From Dinoroseobacter sp049801095 (lineage in GTDB: Bacteria > Pseudomonadota > Alphaproteobacteria > Rhodobacterales > Rhodobacteraceae): a DNA stretch of 64,000 nt. Both the position numbers and the translations under genes were made by a program. Location of the stretch: NCBI RefSeq assembly GCF_049801095.1, contig NZ_JBNAGH010000002.1:733867-797866 (forward strand), read 5' to 3'. This document shows positions 26,064 to 33,295 of the stretch, one piece after another. The notes beneath the pieces are model-generated. The model was given only the letters and a program-made list of their open reading frames with translations, searched no databases and was not told the origin of the DNA. The stretch's first letter is position 1. Each line of letters opens with the position of its first letter.

Positions 26064-28252
26064 ACGCTCCGCTCCAACAGGGTTTTTGCCGCGGTCAGGA
26101 TGCTCTCGCGGCTGGGCAGGGTCGCGCCATAGGCGCGTCCGGTGGCAATGAAGCTGTCCGTGGCGGTCTCGCGGGCGATCCGTGCATCACTGCGCTCAGC
26201 AAAAAGCGTCATGAGCGCCTCGGCCTGCCCGCCGGTGCGGCGGCACTCATCGACGATCAGGACATGGGCGCAGCCTTGGGTCGCCGCCAGAAGCGCCTCT
26301 TCGGGCAGCGGAGCGAGCCAGCGCAGATCGATGATCCGGGGGCTGATCCCGGCGGCCTCAAGCTCCGGGCGGGCCTGTTGCGACAGGTAATGCCCATTGC
26401 CATAGGTCACGATGGCCAGATCCCGCCCGGTCCCGGTCACGCCGATTTCGCCCAGGGGGATCCGCTCGGCCGGGTCGGGATAGGGACGCATCCAGCCGCC
26501 ATCGCCGGGCGCGTGGAGATCCCGCATGGGGTAGAGCGCGATGGGCTCGAGGAAGACCACAACGCGCTGCTCCTCCCGCGCGAGACGCACGCATTCGCGC
26601 AGCATCCGCGCCGCGTCATCGCCCGCCGACGGACAGGCGATGATGAGGCCCGGGATGTCGCGCAGCACGGCGAGGGAGTTGTCATTGTGGAAATGCCCGC
26701 CGAACCCTTTCTGGTAGCCGAGCCCGGCGATGCGCAGCACCATTGGATTGGTGAACTGACCACGGCTGAAGAAGGGCAAGGTCGCCGCCTCGCCGCGGAG
26801 CTGGTCCTCGGCATTGTGGAGATAGGCGAGAAACTGGATCTCGGGGATCGGCGTGAAGCCGGTCTGACCCAGCCCGATGGCCAGCCCGAGGATCGATTGC
26901 TCATCGAGCAGCGTGTCGATCACCCGGTCCGGCCCGAACCGCGCCTGCAGCTTCTGCGTGACGCCATAGACCCCGCCCTTGCGGCCCACATCCTCGCCCA
27001 TCACCAAGGTCTCGGGATGGGCCAGCATCAGATCCGTGAGCGCCCAGTTGATCAGGCGCGACATGGGCTGCGGGGCGTCTAGTGTCTTGAGGTCGCCTCC
27101 GAAGCGGCGCGCGCGCGCCTCCGCGCTCGGGGTGGCGCGCGGCGGCGTATCCCGGCGCGGCGGGATGAGCGTGGTCGCGACCTCCGCCGCGTCCTGAAGG
27201 CTCGGTTCCTGCGCCACCTCCCGGCTCAGTGCCGCGACCTCCGTATTGATCTGGTCATAGCGCGCCAACGCCTCCCCCGGGCTGAGCGCCCCCATGTCCC
27301 GCAGGAGCCGCACCGAATGCAGCAGCGGGTCCTGCGCCTCCTCGGCCTCGACCTGAGCTTGCGGCAGGTAGCTCGTGGGCAAATCCGCCCCTGCATGGCC
27401 GTAGAGCCGGACCATAGTCAGATGCAGGACGGCCGGCTTCCGCGTGCGCCGGACCCAGTCCGCCGCCTCGGCCGCCACAGCGGCGGTCTCGCACAGATCC
27501 AGCCCATTGGCGGAGAAATACTTCAGACCGGGCCGGGCCGCGAGGCTCGCGGCAATCCAGCCCTTGGGCGTGGGGGTCGAAATCCCGATCCCATTGTCTT
27601 CGCACACAAAAAGGAGAGGCAGCGGCACCGATTGGATCGCCGCCCATCCGGCGGTGTTGAGCGCGCCTTGGGCCGTGGAATGGTTCACCGAAGCGTCCCC
27701 GAAGGAACACATCGCAATCCCGGTGTCGGCCACTAGCGGCCAGGCGGGCGGGCGCCGCCGCGAGAGCCCGATGCCATAGGCCGCCCCCACGGCCTTGGGC
27801 AGGTGGCTCGCAATGGTCGAGGTCTGGGGCGGGATCATCAGCGCCTTGGAGCCCAGCACCTTGTGCCGCCCACCACTGATCGGATCGGCTGCCGCACAGG
27901 CAAAGCTCAAGAGCATGTCCCGCGCGATCTCAGCCCGCGGCTTGCCCGCCTGCAGTCCCCGGGCGGTCTGAAACGCGCCATCACGATAGTGGAGAAAGGC
28001 GATGTCATCGGAGCGCAGGGCCTGGGCCACTGCGGCCATCCCTTCATGCCCGGAGGAGCCGATCGTATAGAACCCCTGCCCGGCCTTCTGCATCGCCCGG
28101 CTCGTGCGGTCGAGCGCGCGGCTCAGGAGCTGCGCCTCAAAGAGCGCGCGCGCAGTCTCAGCGTCCAGCCCCGCCGGGCCCGCGCCGGCGGGCAAATCCT
28201 CCGCCGCCACACGGCGACGGAAATTCTCATCTACGATCTCTGCCCGGTCCAT
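26060..28252 (-). CDS. Fused 2-oxoacid dehydrogenase E1 alpha-beta protein
   Basis: This 730-residue protein joins both chains of a thiamine-diphosphate E1. Residues 1 to about 350 form the alpha part, with the cofactor motif GDASVNHSTAQGALNTA near 190 closing at CEDNGIG. Residues about 385-730 form the beta part, with VMGEDVGRKGGVYGVT and FLEPIALYPM. The type is nearest to branched-chain 2-oxoacid or acetoin-like dehydrogenases. No E2 or E3 gene is in the window, so it must borrow them or act as a decarboxylase. It is the first gene of a four-gene operon whose other members make 5-oxoprolinase, with a four-base overlap to pxpB. The ATG start lies just after the end of the guanidine operon. 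Confidence 0.85.
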   Translation of the reverse strand: MDRAEIVDENFRRRVAAEDLPAGAGPAGLDAETARALFEAQLLSRALDRTSRAMQKAGQGFYTIGSSGHEGMAAVAQALRSDDIAFLHYRDGAFQTARGLQAGKPRAEIARDMLLSFACAAADPISGGRHKVLGSKALMIPPQTSTIASHLPKAVGAAYGIGLSRRRPPAWPLVADTGIAMCSFGDASVNHSTAQGALNTAGWAAIQSVPLPLLFVCEDNGIGISTPTPKGWIAASLAARPGLKYFSANGLDLCETAAVAAEAADWVRRTRKPAVLHLTMVRLYGHAGADLPTSYLPQAQVEAEEAQDPLLHSVRLLRDMGALSPGEALARYDQINTEVAALSREVAQEPSLQDAAEVATTLIPPRRDTPPRATPSAEARARRFGGDLKTLDAPQPMSRLINWALTDLMLAHPETLVMGEDVGRKGGVYGVTQKLQARFGPDRVIDTLLDEQSILGLAIGLGQTGFTPIPEIQFLAYLHNAEDQLRGEAATLPFFSRGQFTNPMVLRIAGLGYQKGFGGHFHNDNSLAVLRDIPGLIIACPSAGDDAARMLRECVRLAREEQRVVVFLEPIALYPMRDLHAPGDGGWMRPYPDPAERIPLGEIGVTGTGRDLAIVTYGNGHYLSQQARPELEAAGISPRIIDLRWLAPLPEEALLAATQGCAHVLIVDECRRTGGQAEALMTLFAERSDARIARETATDSFIATGRAYGATLPSRESILTAAKTLLERSV

Positions 28253-28335
28253 GGCGTGGCCTGCTCCGCGCGCTGGCGCGGCCTCTCTCCTGCCGGGCTA
28301 GACTGCCTGCCTCTGCGGGCAAGTGCAATTGCCGT

Positions 28336-28794
28336 TCAGAGCGCGCCTTTGGCCAAACGCTCCGAGAGGACATCGCGCAGGTCGATCATCTCCTTGCGGT
28401 GGATCGAGACATAGACGAAGCCGAGATTGGAACGCGGCTCGATCATATCGCCGGGAAAGGGCAGATAAGTGAGCTCGCGCGACCCGAAGGAGGGCGAGGC
28501 CGTGCCCACCTGCCACTCGGTCGTCAGTTGCACATCCACCAGCTTGAGCGGCGCGCCCCCGTCGCGATCCGGGATCTCGCGGGGAATGCCGTTCAGGGTG
28601 AGATAGGCCGCCTTGTCCTGGGCTGCCTGAAAGCTGCTGATGAACTCGGTCGCGAGCGCCTGAATGTCTTCTTCGGGGCGGTCCTCATGGGGATGGCTGT
28701 GCAGGTGTCGCGCGGGGCGCGCGTTGTGATCGCCCCGCACATGGTCGTGATCGTGATGGTGGTGGTTATGCCCGTGGCTGTGATCATGTGGCAT
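28336..28794 (-). CDS. Small protein with His-rich N-terminus, candidate nickel chaperone of the guanidine operon
   Basis: I do not recognise this 152-residue family. Residues 3-18 are almost only His and Asp with a few Ser, Gly and Asn (HDHSHGHNHHHHDHDH). More His residues follow at about 23, 30, 32, 34 and 36. After residue 40 comes a folded-looking domain with no cysteines and no resemblance to HypA or to the GTPase HypB. The ATG lies inside the end of the ureohydrolase gene (11-base overlap), so the two are translationally coupled. Guanidine hydrolase needs nickel, and in cyanobacteria dedicated HypA/HypB-like proteins load it. A nickel-binding or delivery role here is an inference from the His tract and coupling; zinc storage is the main alternative. 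Confidence 0.7.
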   Translation of the reverse strand: MPHDHSHGHNHHHHDHDHVRGDHNARPARHLHSHPHEDRPEEDIQALATEFISSFQAAQDKAAYLTLNGIPREIPDRDGGAPLKLVDVQLTTEWQVGTASPSFGSRELTYLPFPGDMIEPRSNLGFVYVSIHRKEMIDLRDVLSERLAKGAL

Positions 28795-30028
28795 TGGACC
28801 ACCGCTTTCCTTCGAACTCGCCCGCCGGGATGGTGACAGGCTTGTCGATATGGCGCTTGTGCTTGCCCAGCGTGCCCGCCGAGACCATGGCCCCCAATAC
28901 ATCGACGATCACCCGCGTGCCCATCAGGGCCGTGATGTCGGAGGTGTCATAGGGCGGGCTGACCTCCACGAGCTCCATGCCGCAGATACCTTCGGCGGCC
29001 ACCTTGGAGGCCAGCGCCAGCGCCTCTCGCGGCAGGAAGCCGCCGGGCTCGGGCCAGCCGGTGCCGGGCACGAAACCGCAATCGATGCTGTCGATATCGA
29101 AGGACATATAGACCATGTCCACCCCGTCCCAAGCCATCTCAAGCGCCATCTCGGCGGTCTTGTCGACGCCCATCCGCTCCATATCGGACATGGTAATGAT
29201 GTTGGTCTCACGCTCCCGGGCGACCTTCACCGCCTCGCGTGGCACCTGCCAGCCGCCAATGCCCACCTGCACGAGGTTCTTGGCCGGAACATTGGGCATG
29301 TTGGTCGCGTGGAACCACGGGGTGGTGTGCATCCGCTCGTCAAGATCCTTCTCCTGGATATCCGCGTGGCGATCGAAATGGACGATCCCGATCTTCTTGG
29401 AGGTGCAATCCGCAATGCCCCGCACGCAGGGAAAGCCGATGGAGTGGTCCCCGCCGATCATGATCGGCAGCGAACCCGACGAGGCCACATGGCTTACCGC
29501 CCGGGTGATCTGATCGAAGGACTTCTCGAGATTGGCCGGGATCGTGAACACATCCCCCGCATCGCAAAGCGTCATCTGCTCGCGCAGATCCACGCCCAGC
29601 TCGTAGTTATAGGGCGTGTAAAGCGCCGAGATCTTGCGCACGCCCTGGGGCCCGAACCGGGTGCCGGGGCGATAGGTGGTGCCACCGTCAAAGGGAATGC
29701 CCAGAACGGTGGCATCGTAATGCTGCACCTCCGAGACATCCTCCGCATAGGGCGCCTTGAGGAAGGTGTTGATGCCCGCGTAATGGGGCAGCTCGCCCCG
29801 GGCAAAGGTCGGGATCGACTTGTCCTCGATGCTGTCGGCCCCGGTCAGCCCCATCTTAAGCGCCCAGCGCCGCTCCTCATCCCAACGCCCCTCGGGCAGA
29901 TCCGCCTCGGCCTTCATCGCCTTCCAGCCCTGAAGCTTGCTCAGATCCGGGTGGTGAAAGCGCCGCGCGTCATGGCGCTGATCCGCCGGGTGGTGAGAGC
30001 GCGTCCGCGCCTCATGTGCGATGAACAT
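28784..30028 (-). CDS. gdmH: Guanidine hydrolase (ureohydrolase family)
   Basis: This 414-residue arginase/agmatinase-fold enzyme keeps the dinuclear metal ligands: GGDHSIG (His), HFDRHADIQ (Asp, His, Asp) and SFDIDSID (two Asp). Segments that I associate with the nickel-dependent guanidine hydrolase group rather than agmatinase are RGELPHYAGINTFLKAPY near residue 80, ERMHTTPWFHATNMPNVPAK near 240 and PGTGWPEPGG, where agmatinases have T-x-P. The product would be urea and ammonium. The N-terminus has extra histidines in the first 26 residues. GGAGG precedes the ATG. The gene follows an ABC transporter in an operon that begins with a guanidine-I riboswitch, which strongly supports the substrate. 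Confidence 0.85.
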   Translation of the reverse strand: MFIAHEARTRSHHPADQRHDARRFHHPDLSKLQGWKAMKAEADLPEGRWDEERRWALKMGLTGADSIEDKSIPTFARGELPHYAGINTFLKAPYAEDVSEVQHYDATVLGIPFDGGTTYRPGTRFGPQGVRKISALYTPYNYELGVDLREQMTLCDAGDVFTIPANLEKSFDQITRAVSHVASSGSLPIMIGGDHSIGFPCVRGIADCTSKKIGIVHFDRHADIQEKDLDERMHTTPWFHATNMPNVPAKNLVQVGIGGWQVPREAVKVARERETNIITMSDMERMGVDKTAEMALEMAWDGVDMVYMSFDIDSIDCGFVPGTGWPEPGGFLPREALALASKVAAEGICGMELVEVSPPYDTSDITALMGTRVIVDVLGAMVSAGTLGKHKRHIDKPVTIPAGEFEGKRWSNAT

Positions 30029-30071
30029 GGGATCCTCCGTCCTCGGTGTCCGAGATGTCTTGAAGTCGTGG

Positions 30072-30899
30072 TTAGGTCGTCAGGTCCGCAGCGCCCGGGT
30101 CGGACGGCGCGGGGGTGGGTGGGTGGGCCGTGACGTCCGGGCCGGGCGCTGCGGACATGGGCCCGGACTGAAACGGGATGCCGCCATCGCGGGCATCGAA
30201 ATCATAGGTGATCGTGGCGCCGAACGCCTCCGGGTCGTGGGGGTCCCAGCGGGGCTTGTCAAAAACCCAGACCCGATCGCCGAGCTTGAACCCCTCTTCC
30301 AGATCATGGGTCACCATGAAGACAGTCATATTGGTCTCGGCGCGCAACTCCATCAGGAAGGCATGCATCTGCAGTCGTGTGCCCGGATCAAGCGCCCCGA
30401 AAGGCTCGTCGAGCAAGAGGATCCGGGGCCGTGCCGCCAGGGCCTGCCCGATGGCCAGCCGCTGCTGCATCCCACCCGACAGGGTCGCGGGATAGTTCTG
30501 CGCCACATGGGCCAGCCCGATCCGCTCCAGCGCCGCATCCGCGCGCGCCCCGGCGGCCCGCTTTGCCCCGGGCGACAGGATCCCGAAAAGGTTCGCCCCC
30601 AGCCCCTCCGCCGCGATCAGGTTCTCCCGCACGGTCATATGCGGGAAGACCGAATAGCGTTGAAACACGATCCCCCGGCTCTGGGTCGGCTCCCCGGCCA
30701 GGGGCTCGCCATCCACATAGATCTCGCCCCGGGTCGGCTGCTCCTGATCGAGCAGCAAGCGCAGGAAGGTCGATTTTCCGCACCCCGACGCTCCGACAAT
30801 CGAGATGAACTCCCCCTCCTCGGCGGAGATATTGATCCGCTCCAGAATGGGCCGCTGGCCATAACTCTGAAACAGGTTCTCGGCGCGCACGAAACTCAA
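30072..30899 (-). CDS. ABC transporter ATP-binding protein, guanidine uptake candidate
   Basis: This 275-residue ATPase of the NitT/TauT (SsuB/TauB) class has Walker A GASGCGKST near residue 40, the signature LSGGMQQRLAIGQAL near 145 and Walker B ILLLDEPFGALDPG near 165. The TTG at 30899 is chosen as start: GGAGG lies seven bases before it and the codon overlaps the permease stop (TTGA). A longer open frame upstream is a shadow of the permease gene. The last 30 residues are a low-complexity Pro/Ala tail, and its DNA contains a four-run G tract on the plus strand. It would drive import by the adjacent permease and receptor. Confidence 0.87.
   Translation of the reverse strand: MSFVRAENLFQSYGQRPILERINISAEEGEFISIVGASGCGKSTFLRLLLDQEQPTRGEIYVDGEPLAGEPTQSRGIVFQRYSVFPHMTVRENLIAAEGLGANLFGILSPGAKRAAGARADAALERIGLAHVAQNYPATLSGGMQQRLAIGQALAARPRILLLDEPFGALDPGTRLQMHAFLMELRAETNMTVFMVTHDLEEGFKLGDRVWVFDKPRWDPHDPEAFGATITYDFDARDGGIPFQSGPMSAAPGPDVTAHPPTPAPSDPGAADLTT
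30111..30127 (+). other. G-quadruplex-type tract inside the ATPase gene 3' end
   Basis: The plus strand reads GGGGGTGGGTGGGTGGG: four G-runs separated by single T bases, the most stable class of intramolecular quadruplex sequence. It is in the strand opposite the mRNA, within the codons for the Pro-rich tail of the ATPase. Confidence 0.55.
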
Positions 30900-31708
30900 A
30901 GGCCCGCCTCCATCCAGGGGTAAAGCCGCCGCGACAGGGCCTTCAGCGCATAATCGATCGCAAAGGCCAGAAAGGTGATCCAGACCACATAGACGAGGAT
31001 CACATCCATCGCCAGAAAGCGCCGCACGAGGAAGATCCGGTAGCCGAGCCCATCCTCCGACGCAATCGCCTCCGCCGCGATCAGGAAGAGCCAGGCGGGC
31101 CCGAGCGACAGGCGCACAGCCTGAATGAGGCGCGGCATGATCTGCGGCAGAGCCACGCGGATTGCGATGGCCAGGGACGAGGCCCCCAGCGTCTGCGCCT
31201 TGATGATCTGCTCGCTCGGCAGCTCCAGCGTCCGCGCGGACATGTCCCGAATGAGGAACGGCGTGATTCCGATCACGATCAGTGCGACCTTGCTGACCTC
31301 GCCGAGGCCAAAGACAATGAAGAGGATCGGCAGGATCGCGAGCGGCGGCACCATGGAGATCACGGCCACAAACCCCGCAAAAGTCGCCCGCATATAAGGG
31401 AGCAGCCCGATGGCCAGCCCCACTGCCAAACCGATCAGCGAGGCGATCCCGACGCCAAGCCCCAGCCGGGTCAGGCTCGACCAGGTATCCTTCCAAAAGA
31501 GGATCTCGCCCGTGCGCCGACTGCCCTCGCTCACCAACCGCTCCGCCGTCGCGCTCAAGGTCGAGAGCGCCGGCAAAAGCTTGTCCTGCGGGTTCACCGC
31601 CAGCCGCGCATCCGAGCCCATCTTGTAGGCCAGAAGGATGCCCAGAAACGGCAGCAGCAGCAAAAACAGCGCCAGCACCCGCCCGGGTTTTCGATTGATC
31701 AGCCGCAT
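30896..31708 (-). CDS. ABC transporter permease, guanidine uptake candidate
   Basis: This 270-residue inner-membrane permease has about six helices and the NitT/TauT-class EAA loop AQTLGASSLAIAIRVALPQIM near residue 165. It is coupled to the ATPase gene by a four-base stop/start overlap (TTGA) and follows the receptor gene by 60 bases. Together the three form a complete importer. Position between a guanidine-I riboswitch and a guanidine-hydrolase-type gene points to guanidine or a guanidine-releasing compound as substrate. Confidence 0.88.
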   Translation of the reverse strand: MRLINRKPGRVLALFLLLLPFLGILLAYKMGSDARLAVNPQDKLLPALSTLSATAERLVSEGSRRTGEILFWKDTWSSLTRLGLGVGIASLIGLAVGLAIGLLPYMRATFAGFVAVISMVPPLAILPILFIVFGLGEVSKVALIVIGITPFLIRDMSARTLELPSEQIIKAQTLGASSLAIAIRVALPQIMPRLIQAVRLSLGPAWLFLIAAEAIASEDGLGYRIFLVRRFLAMDVILVYVVWITFLAFAIDYALKALSRRLYPWMEAGL

Positions 31709-31768
31709 GGGACCTCCTCGCCGGGGCCCGACCGGGCGCGCGCGGCACCCGGTCAGGGGACGGTCTGC

Positions 31769-32833
31769 TTAGAGCGCGCCGTCTGCAGCCATCTGCATAT
31801 AGGTCGTGTCAAAGCGGAACTGGACATTGCCCGCGTCCCCGGTGGTCGAGCCATCGGGATAGGCGACACCGACGAAATCCGCGCTCGGCGCGCCCTCGCC
31901 CAGAATGCCCTTGTCAAAGAGGAATTCCGCGACATTGACCATGGTCGTGGGCAGTTCCGCGCTGGAGGTGAAGGTCACCGCCTCGGCGGGGGTGTAGAAC
32001 ATCTCGGTGGAGGCCAGCTGCGCCTTGTAGCCCGCCAGATCCGTGCCCGAGGCCTCGGCCATGGCGGTCAGCGCGGCCTCATCGCCAGACGCCATCAGCC
32101 CCATCACCTCGTACCATGCGCCCACCAGCGCCTTGCCGAAATCCGGGTTCGCTTCGAGCGTGTCTGTATTCACCACCATCAGGTCGATGATCTCGCCGGG
32201 GATGTCCGAGCTGTCAAAGAGCTTGGTGGCACCGGGCTCCTCCAGAATGGTCGAGACGAGCGGGTTCCAGGTCACGACGGCCTCCACATCATCCGTGGCA
32301 AAGGCCGCGATCATATCCGCGTCCGAGGTGTTGATCACGCCGTCCAGATCCGCCTCGCTCAGCCCGACAGAGTCCAGCCCCCGCGCCAGCAGGTAGTGGC
32401 TGACCGACAGCTCCACGAGGTTCACCGGCTTGCCCGCCAGATCCGCAAGACCGCCCTCGCCCTTGAGGATCACCGCGTCATTGCCGTTGGAGTAATCCCC
32501 GACGATCAGCGCCGTGGTGTCGACCCCGCCCCCGGACGGAATGGACAGCGTGTCCATATTGGTGGCCGACACCCCGTCAAAGGCGCCTGCCGTATACTGG
32601 TTGATCGACTCCACATAGTCGTTGATCTGCACGATCTCGACATCGATGCCATATTTCTCGGCCCATTTGTCCATGATGCCCGAGTCCTCAAGATAGCCCC
32701 ATGGCATCCAGCCCACATAGATCGACCAGGCGACCCGGAACTCGGATTTCTCCATCGCGGCGGCCGGCGCGGCGAGGGCCAGACCCAGTGCGGTGGTCAA
32801 AAGCGCTGTCTTGAGCGTGACTGTCTTGAGCAT
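31769..32833 (-). CDS. ABC transporter substrate-binding protein, guanidine receptor candidate
   Basis: This 354-residue periplasmic receptor has a signal peptide (about residues 1-27, ending AAA) and an NMT1/SsuA-like mature part that starts FRVAWSIYVGWMPWGYLEDS. Segments such as NQYTAGAFDGVSATNMDTL and VTWNPLVSTI fit the NitT/TauT receptor class. Many acidic and aromatic residues would suit a cationic ligand. The ATG at 32833 follows GGGGAA by five bases. It is the first gene after the guanidine-I riboswitch, so its expression should rise with guanidine. Direct binding of guanidine is inferred from context. Confidence 0.85.
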   Translation of the reverse strand: MLKTVTLKTALLTTALGLALAAPAAAMEKSEFRVAWSIYVGWMPWGYLEDSGIMDKWAEKYGIDVEIVQINDYVESINQYTAGAFDGVSATNMDTLSIPSGGGVDTTALIVGDYSNGNDAVILKGEGGLADLAGKPVNLVELSVSHYLLARGLDSVGLSEADLDGVINTSDADMIAAFATDDVEAVVTWNPLVSTILEEPGATKLFDSSDIPGEIIDLMVVNTDTLEANPDFGKALVGAWYEVMGLMASGDEAALTAMAEASGTDLAGYKAQLASTEMFYTPAEAVTFTSSAELPTTMVNVAEFLFDKGILGEGAPSADFVGVAYPDGSTTGDAGNVQFRFDTTYMQMAADGAL

Positions 32834-32851
32834 CGAAATTCCCCATTCTGT

Positions 32852-32887
32852 GTTCTGTCCAATGGAAAATCGGTCCGCTGACAGAAC
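32852..32887 (-). promoter_or_regulatory. Hairpin between riboswitch and first gene, candidate expression platform
   Basis: GTTCTGTC and GACAGAAC form a perfect 8-base stem with a 20-base loop, seven bases before the GGGGAA ribosome-binding element of the receptor gene. The loop contains TTTTCC, which can pair with that element (two G-U pairs). No T-run follows, so control of translation seems more likely than termination. The structure is visible; the mechanism is inferred. Confidence 0.45.
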
Positions 32888-32910
32888 TAGAGATGAGGCG
32901 CGGGCGAACC

Positions 32911-33033
32911 GACGCAGTAATCTCCCGGGATTTTGGCCCGCCGTGTACCCTTGCGGAATTTGCCGCCTGGGCGGTGCTTCTCGGACCAGCCTTCGCGCCC
33001 ATGCGCAAAGCGGAACCCTAAGCCCCCTGCGCC
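32911..33033 (-). ncRNA. Guanidine-I riboswitch (ykkC class)
   Basis: Read on the minus strand, the leader holds the conserved ykkC-type blocks in order: AGGGTTCCG (33019-33011), CTGGTCCGAGA (32989-32979), ACACGGCGGG (32946-32937) and CCCGGGAGA (32929-32921). The closing stem P1 pairs GGCGCAG (33033-33027) with CTGCGTC (32917-32911) over seven pairs, one of them G-U. These are the landmarks of the guanidine-I aptamer, which turns genes on when guanidine is bound. It lies 77 bases before the receptor gene of an operon ending in a guanidine-hydrolase-type enzyme, so sequence and context agree. Confidence 0.93.
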
Positions 33034-33037
33034 TCAA

Positions 33038-33065
33038 AGCCTAGGAAGCACGGATCGATGCGCAA
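33038..33065 (-). promoter_or_regulatory. Promoter candidate for the guanidine operon
   Basis: On the minus strand TTGCGC (33065-33060) and TAGGCT (33043-33038) are separated by 16 bases. Transcription starting about seven bases further would begin at the first stem of the riboswitch (33033-33031), exactly where the aptamer should start. The remaining 230 bases up to the LacI gene hold a 12-base palindrome CATATCGATATG at 33258-33269 and no gene that I can see. Confidence 0.4.
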
Positions 33066-33295
33066 ACTGTCGAGCGCGAGAATTCCGCACGCTCAGGGTG
33101 ACCGCCTATTTTCTGGGCAGAAAATGAGCCAGGTTGTCGCTTTTCGAGGCGCCCTCGGGAGGCCTTTGACCCGGTCGAGACCGGCTCCCTGTGATCACAC
33201 CCGTTTAGGTTGAGCGGCCCTATCGCAGGCAGAAATCAAGGAATAGTTTCTTAAATTCATATCGATATGGCGTAAAGCTCACGTGAAACGCGAGA

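Noticed and set aside
28784..30028. Agmatinase as the function of the ureohydrolase
   Set aside because: The metal motifs fit, but the segments around HATNM, PGTGWPEPGG and the N-terminal extension, together with the guanidine riboswitch, favour guanidine hydrolase.
31769..32833. Taurine or sulfonate receptor, given the NitT/TauT class and nearby sulfonate genes
   Set aside because: The riboswitch and the downstream ureohydrolase tie it to guanidine. It is on a different transcription unit from the sulfonate genes, and the LacI operators lie on the other side of the regulator gene.
33258..33269. Palindrome CATATCGATATG as an operator
   Set aside because: A 12-base palindrome is notable, but it is about 190 bases upstream of the promoter candidate and just past the LacI stop, with no second copy seen. 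I leave it unassigned.
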